Positions 61,189 through 64,000 of a stretch of 64,000 bases of DNA are shown here, piece by piece. Source of the DNA: Pseudomonas putida. Lineage in GTDB: Bacteria > Pseudomonadota > Gammaproteobacteria > Pseudomonadales > Pseudomonadaceae. Location of the stretch: positions 6,005,501 through 6,069,500 of the forward strand of contig NZ_CP018846.1 of assembly GCF_002025705.1 (NCBI RefSeq). The letters are read 5' to 3'. The notes beneath the pieces are model-generated. The model did no database searches and was not told the origin of the DNA. It saw nothing but the letters and a program-made list of their open reading frames with translations. Position numbers and translations under genes: made by a program. Position 1 is the first letter of the stretch. Every line of letters begins with the position of its first letter.

Positions 61189-61827
61189 ATGAGCCTCAAA
61201 CTCGGCGACATCGCCCCGGACTTCGAGCAGGAATCCAGTGAAGGCAAGATCCGCTTCCACGAATGGCTGGGCAGCAGCTGGGGTGTGCTGTTCTCCCACC
61301 CGGCGGACTTCACCCCGGTGTGCACCACCGAACTGGGCCTGACCGCCAAGCTCAAGGACGACTTCGCCAAGCGCGGCGTGAAAGCCATCGCCCTGTCGGT
61401 CGACCCGGTCGATTCGCACCACAAGTGGATCGAGGATATCAACGAGACCCAGAACACCGTGGTCAACTTCCCGATCATCGCCGACGCCGACCGCAAGGTG
61501 TCGGACCTGTACGACCTGATTCACCCCAATGCCAGCGACACCCTCACCGTGCGCTCGCTGTTCGTCATCGACCCGAACAAGAAGGTGCGCCTGACCATCA
61601 CCTATCCGGCCAGTACCGGGCGCAACTTCAACGAGATCCTGCGGGTGATCGACTCGCTGCAGCTCACCGACAACCACAAGGTCGCTACGCCAGGTAACTG
61701 GCAGGACGGCGATGAAGTGGTGATCGTGCCTTCACTGAAGGACGAGGAGGAGATCAAGCAGCGCTTCCCGAAAGGCTACCGGGCGGTGAGACCTTATCTG
61801 CGGCTGACCCCGCAACCCAATCGTTGA
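61189..61827 (+). CDS. lsfA: LsfA, 1-Cys peroxiredoxin
   Basis: 212 residues, Prx6-type. Peroxidatic Cys45 in HPADFTPVCTTELG, and SVDPVDSHHKWIEDI follows. Only one conserved Cys. In P. putida LsfA was found among proteins made during sulfonate growth and reduces peroxides, fitting protection against flavin monooxygenase by-products. GGAG lies upstream. Between porin and ssu genes. Confidence 0.94.
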   Translation: MSLKLGDIAPDFEQESSEGKIRFHEWLGSSWGVLFSHPADFTPVCTTELGLTAKLKDDFAKRGVKAIALSVDPVDSHHKWIEDINETQNTVVNFPIIADADRKVSDLYDLIHPNASDTLTVRSLFVIDPNKKVRLTITYPASTGRNFNEILRVIDSLQLTDNHKVATPGNWQDGDEVVIVPSLKDEEEIKQRFPKGYRAVRPYLRLTPQPNR

Positions 61828-61870
61828 TGGATTCCTCGTTGCATTGCTCTTAGCCATAGCAGGGATATTC

Positions 61871-61895
61871 GGGCCGTTTCGACGGCCCTTTTTTT
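61871..61895 (+). terminator. Terminator after lsfA
   Basis: GGGCCGT-TTCG-ACGGCCC followed by seven T. Confidence 0.93.
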
Positions 61896-61923
61896 GTTTG
61901 CCTGGGCATTTGTAGCGCCAGTG

Positions 61924-62176
61924 AGATCGAGCGCCGCCCGCGCGGCGCATCGCGGATAAATCCGCTCCTACGTCCGTTTCGGGCCAGTCCATCCTGTGAG
62001 GTCACCGCTGTCCGCCTTGTTTGTTCCATTCGAATCGATTGGTGTCGCTGCTGCCGCTTCACCTATCTCCTGCCATGCACCAAGGGTGCGCGCGCCAATG
62101 GCGCAGGAATAAATAGCCCGAAACAGATGTAGGAGCGGATTTATCCGCGATGCGCCGCGCGGGCGGCGCTCGATCT
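61924..62176. repeat. REP composite family A, variant copy 4
   Basis: Outer REP arms match the other family A copies (GATCGAGCGCCGCCCGCGCG at left, inverted at right) but the inner part is new: CGTTTCGGGC and GCCCGAAACA arms instead of GTTGCAACGTG. It lies where ssuE would be expected. Confidence 0.9.
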
Positions 62177-62393
62177 TGCGGGCGATGAAAGCGTCACGGC
62201 GTAAGGATTAAATGGAATAAACAAATGAAAAAATATGATTTCTAGATATATGTGTGGCCTGTTAATGTCACTTCAACAGAACACAAGGCAACGCCGAAAC
62301 CACTGACCGGCCGAGCCATCGCTCCACCACCTTACTCGCCCGTCAACGAGGCAAGCAGGTGCAACCCGAACCCCAATCGCACAGGAGAGCGCC
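62177..62393 (+). promoter_or_regulatory. Promoter region of the ssu operon
   Basis: 217 bases without a gene. AT-rich to about 62260, with GGAATAA (62214-62220) and AAAAAATATGATTTC. The rest is GC-rich leader; AGGAGAG precedes ssuA. No ssuE remnant is recognisable. Confidence 0.6.
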
Positions 62394-63359
62394 ATGCGCA
62401 CAGTCTTCTTGCGTCGTGGTCTGGTCGCCCTGTTTGCGGCGGCTGTATCCTTCGGCGCCATCACCCAAGCCCAGGCCGAGAGCCTGCGTATCGGTTATCA
62501 GAAATACGGCACCCTGGTGCTGCTCAAGGCCAAGGGCACGCTGGAGAAGCGCCTGGCCGAGCAGGGCGTGCAAGTTCAGTGGACCGAGTTCCCCGGCGGC
62601 CCGCAGCTGCTCGAAGGGCTGAACGTCGGCTCGATCGACTTCGGCGTCACCGGCGAGACGCCACCCGTGTTCGCCCAGGCCGCTGGCGCTGACCTGCTTT
62701 ATGTGGCCTACGAGCCGCCTGCGCCGCACAGCGAAGCCATCCTCGTGCCGAAAGGCTCGCCGATCCAGTCGGTGAAAGAGCTCAAAGGCAAGAAAGTCGC
62801 CCTCAACAAAGGCTCGAACGTTCATTACTTGCTGGTCCGCGCCCTGGAAGACGCCGGCCTCAAGTACAGCGACATCCAGCCCGTCTACCTGCCACCTGCC
62901 GACGCCCGCGCCGCCTTCGAGCGTGGCAGTGTCGATGCCTGGGTGATCTGGGACCCGTACCAGGCTGCCGCCGAGCAACAGCTGCAGGCCCGCACCCTGC
63001 GTGACGGCAAGGACCTGGTCGACAACCACCAGTTCTACCTGGCCACCCGCAACTACGCCACCCAGCACCCGGCGGTGATCAGCACCCTGATCGACGAAGT
63101 GCGCGCCGTGGGCCAGTGGTCCCAGGCCAACCCGCAGGAGGTCACCGACCAGGTCGCGCCCCTGCTCGGCCTGCCCGCCGACATCACCCTGACCTCGGTC
63201 AAACGCCAAGGCTACGGTGCCCAGCCGCTCACCCCGCAAGTGGTGGCCGCACAACAGAAGATCGCCGACACCTTCCAGGCGCTCAAGCTGATTCCCAAGC
63301 CGCTGAGCATCAAGGATGTGATCTGGACACCCCCGGCCAAGGTCGCCACAGCGCCTTGA
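62394..63359 (+). CDS. ssuA: SsuA, aliphatic sulfonate-binding protein
   Basis: 321 residues. Signal peptide ending AITQAQA, mature ESLRIGYQKYGTLVLLKAKG as in SsuA. IDFGVTGETPPVFAQAAGAD and KGKKVALNKGSNVHYLLVRA are family blocks. The ATG follows AGGAGAG. It precedes ssuD by 60 bases. First gene of the operon here. Confidence 0.93.
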   Translation: MRTVFLRRGLVALFAAAVSFGAITQAQAESLRIGYQKYGTLVLLKAKGTLEKRLAEQGVQVQWTEFPGGPQLLEGLNVGSIDFGVTGETPPVFAQAAGADLLYVAYEPPAPHSEAILVPKGSPIQSVKELKGKKVALNKGSNVHYLLVRALEDAGLKYSDIQPVYLPPADARAAFERGSVDAWVIWDPYQAAAEQQLQARTLRDGKDLVDNHQFYLATRNYATQHPAVISTLIDEVRAVGQWSQANPQEVTDQVAPLLGLPADITLTSVKRQGYGAQPLTPQVVAAQQKIADTFQALKLIPKPLSIKDVIWTPPAKVATAP

Positions 63360-63419
63360 TTGATTCGCCTGCGCCGGGGCGCCGCCCCGGCTTGAGCCAC
63401 CCTTGAGGAGACAACTCCA

Positions 63420-64000
63420 ATGAGCCTTAATATTTTCTGGTTCCTCCCTACCCACGGTGACGGCAAGTACCTGGGCACTTCCGACGGCGCCCGCGCAGTC
63501 GATCACGGTTACCTGCAGCAGATCGCCCAGGCTGCCGACCGCCTTGGTTTCGGGGGTGTGCTGATCCCTACCGGGCGTTCCTGCGAGGACTCCTGGCTGG
63601 TGGCAGCGTCGCTGATCCCGGTGACCCAGCGCCTGAAGTTCCTGGTGGCCCTGCGCCCAGGCATCATTTCGCCGACCGTGGCCGCACGCCAGGCCGCGAC
63701 CCTCGATCGCCTGTCAAACGGCCGTGCGCTGTTCAACCTGGTGACCGGTGGCGACCCGGACGAACTGGCGGGTGACGGCCTGCACCTGAACCATCAGGAA
63801 CGCTACGAAGCCTCCGTCGAATTCACGCGCATCTGGCGCAAGGTGCTGGAAGGCGAAACCGTCGATTACGACGGCAAGCACATCCAGGTGAAGGGCGCCA
63901 AACTGCTCTACCCGCCGATCCAGCAGCCGCGCCCGCCGCTGTACTTCGGTGGCTCGTCGGAAGCGGCCCAGGACCTCGCGGCCGAACAGGTCGAGCTGTA
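63420..64000 (+). CDS. ssuD: SsuD, FMNH2-dependent alkanesulfonate monooxygenase (5' part)
   Basis: The first 193 residues are visible; the gene runs out of the window. MSLNIFWFLPTHGDGKYLGT, GFGGVLIPTGRSCEDSWLVA and ATLDRLSNGRALFNLVTGGD are SsuD motifs. It releases sulfite from alkanesulfonates and needs FMNH2 from SsuE, which is not in the window. Confidence 0.95.
   Translation, partial: MSLNIFWFLPTHGDGKYLGTSDGARAVDHGYLQQIAQAADRLGFGGVLIPTGRSCEDSWLVAASLIPVTQRLKFLVALRPGIISPTVAARQAATLDRLSNGRALFNLVTGGDPDELAGDGLHLNHQERYEASVEFTRIWRKVLEGETVDYDGKHIQVKGAKLLYPPIQQPRPPLYFGGSSEAAQDLAAEQVEL

Overview
The window is a GC-rich, densely coded chromosomal segment with the gene order and content of the Pseudomonas putida group. 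The diagnostic neighbours are hemX-hemY-dsbB-rsd(algQ)-algP, gabD-gabT, lsfA and the tau and ssu loci. Several families of REP-type inverted repeats typical of that group fill the intergenic gaps. No phage, integron, insertion sequence or CRISPR array is visible. This assignment rests on recognising proteins and gene order, not on an alignment.

Layout. (1) 1-13 kb is housekeeping: the end of hemX, hemY, dsbB, rsd/algQ, a periplasmic FKBP isomerase, the histone-H1-like algP, an ABC-F ATPase, a LysE exporter, a stomatin/NfeD pair, a YbaK-type tRNA editing protein, and small conserved proteins. An AT-richer orphan gene (12.7-13.2 kb) looks acquired. (2) 13.4-15.4 kb holds a secreted M20 dipeptidase and tRNA-Arg(CCG). 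(3) 15.6-22.9 kb is an eight-gene unit: a HutC-type GntR regulator, an adenylylsulfate-reductase-like flavoprotein (AprA-like), its AprB-like two-cluster ferredoxin, a complete ABC importer of the nitrate/sulfonate/taurine class, a HEAT-repeat protein and a DUF971 protein. I know of no established function for this set, and it is the best candidate for an undescribed system. (4) 23-33 kb is a sulfate-ester locus: atsBC, atsR-atsK, sftR, sftP and astA. (5) 33.4-43 kb holds gabDT, an HDOD protein with a degenerate receiver, an orphan PemK/MazF-like gene, two c-di-GMP enzymes and a fatty acid desaturase. (6) 43-64 kb is a second sulfur block: a MetNIQ-like importer with a DszA-like and two DszC-like monooxygenases, a cystine importer (tcyJLN) divergent from a serine acetyltransferase, a BCCT transporter, tauABCD, an OprD-family porin, the peroxiredoxin lsfA, ssuA and the start of ssuD.

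How it works together. About half the window serves growth on organic sulfur when sulfate and cysteine are scarce. TonB receptor and porin would admit sulfur compounds, five ABC importers would take them up, and AtsK, TauD, SsuD and the Dsz-like enzymes would release sulfite or sulfate, with EpsC making O-acetylserine for cysteine synthesis. The intergenic regions of these clusters are markedly AT-rich and several carry TTATTCC/GGAATAA, which suggests shared control, probably by CysB. The ssu operon begins directly with ssuA; the FMN reductase gene ssuE, expected just before it, is absent and a REP composite lies in that space.

Repeats. At least four REP families occur. One forms near-identical composites of about 210-230 bp with a conserved interior (three copies plus a variant). 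Some REPs interact with coding sequence: one lies inside the start of atsB, and one pair supplies the stop codons of two convergent genes.
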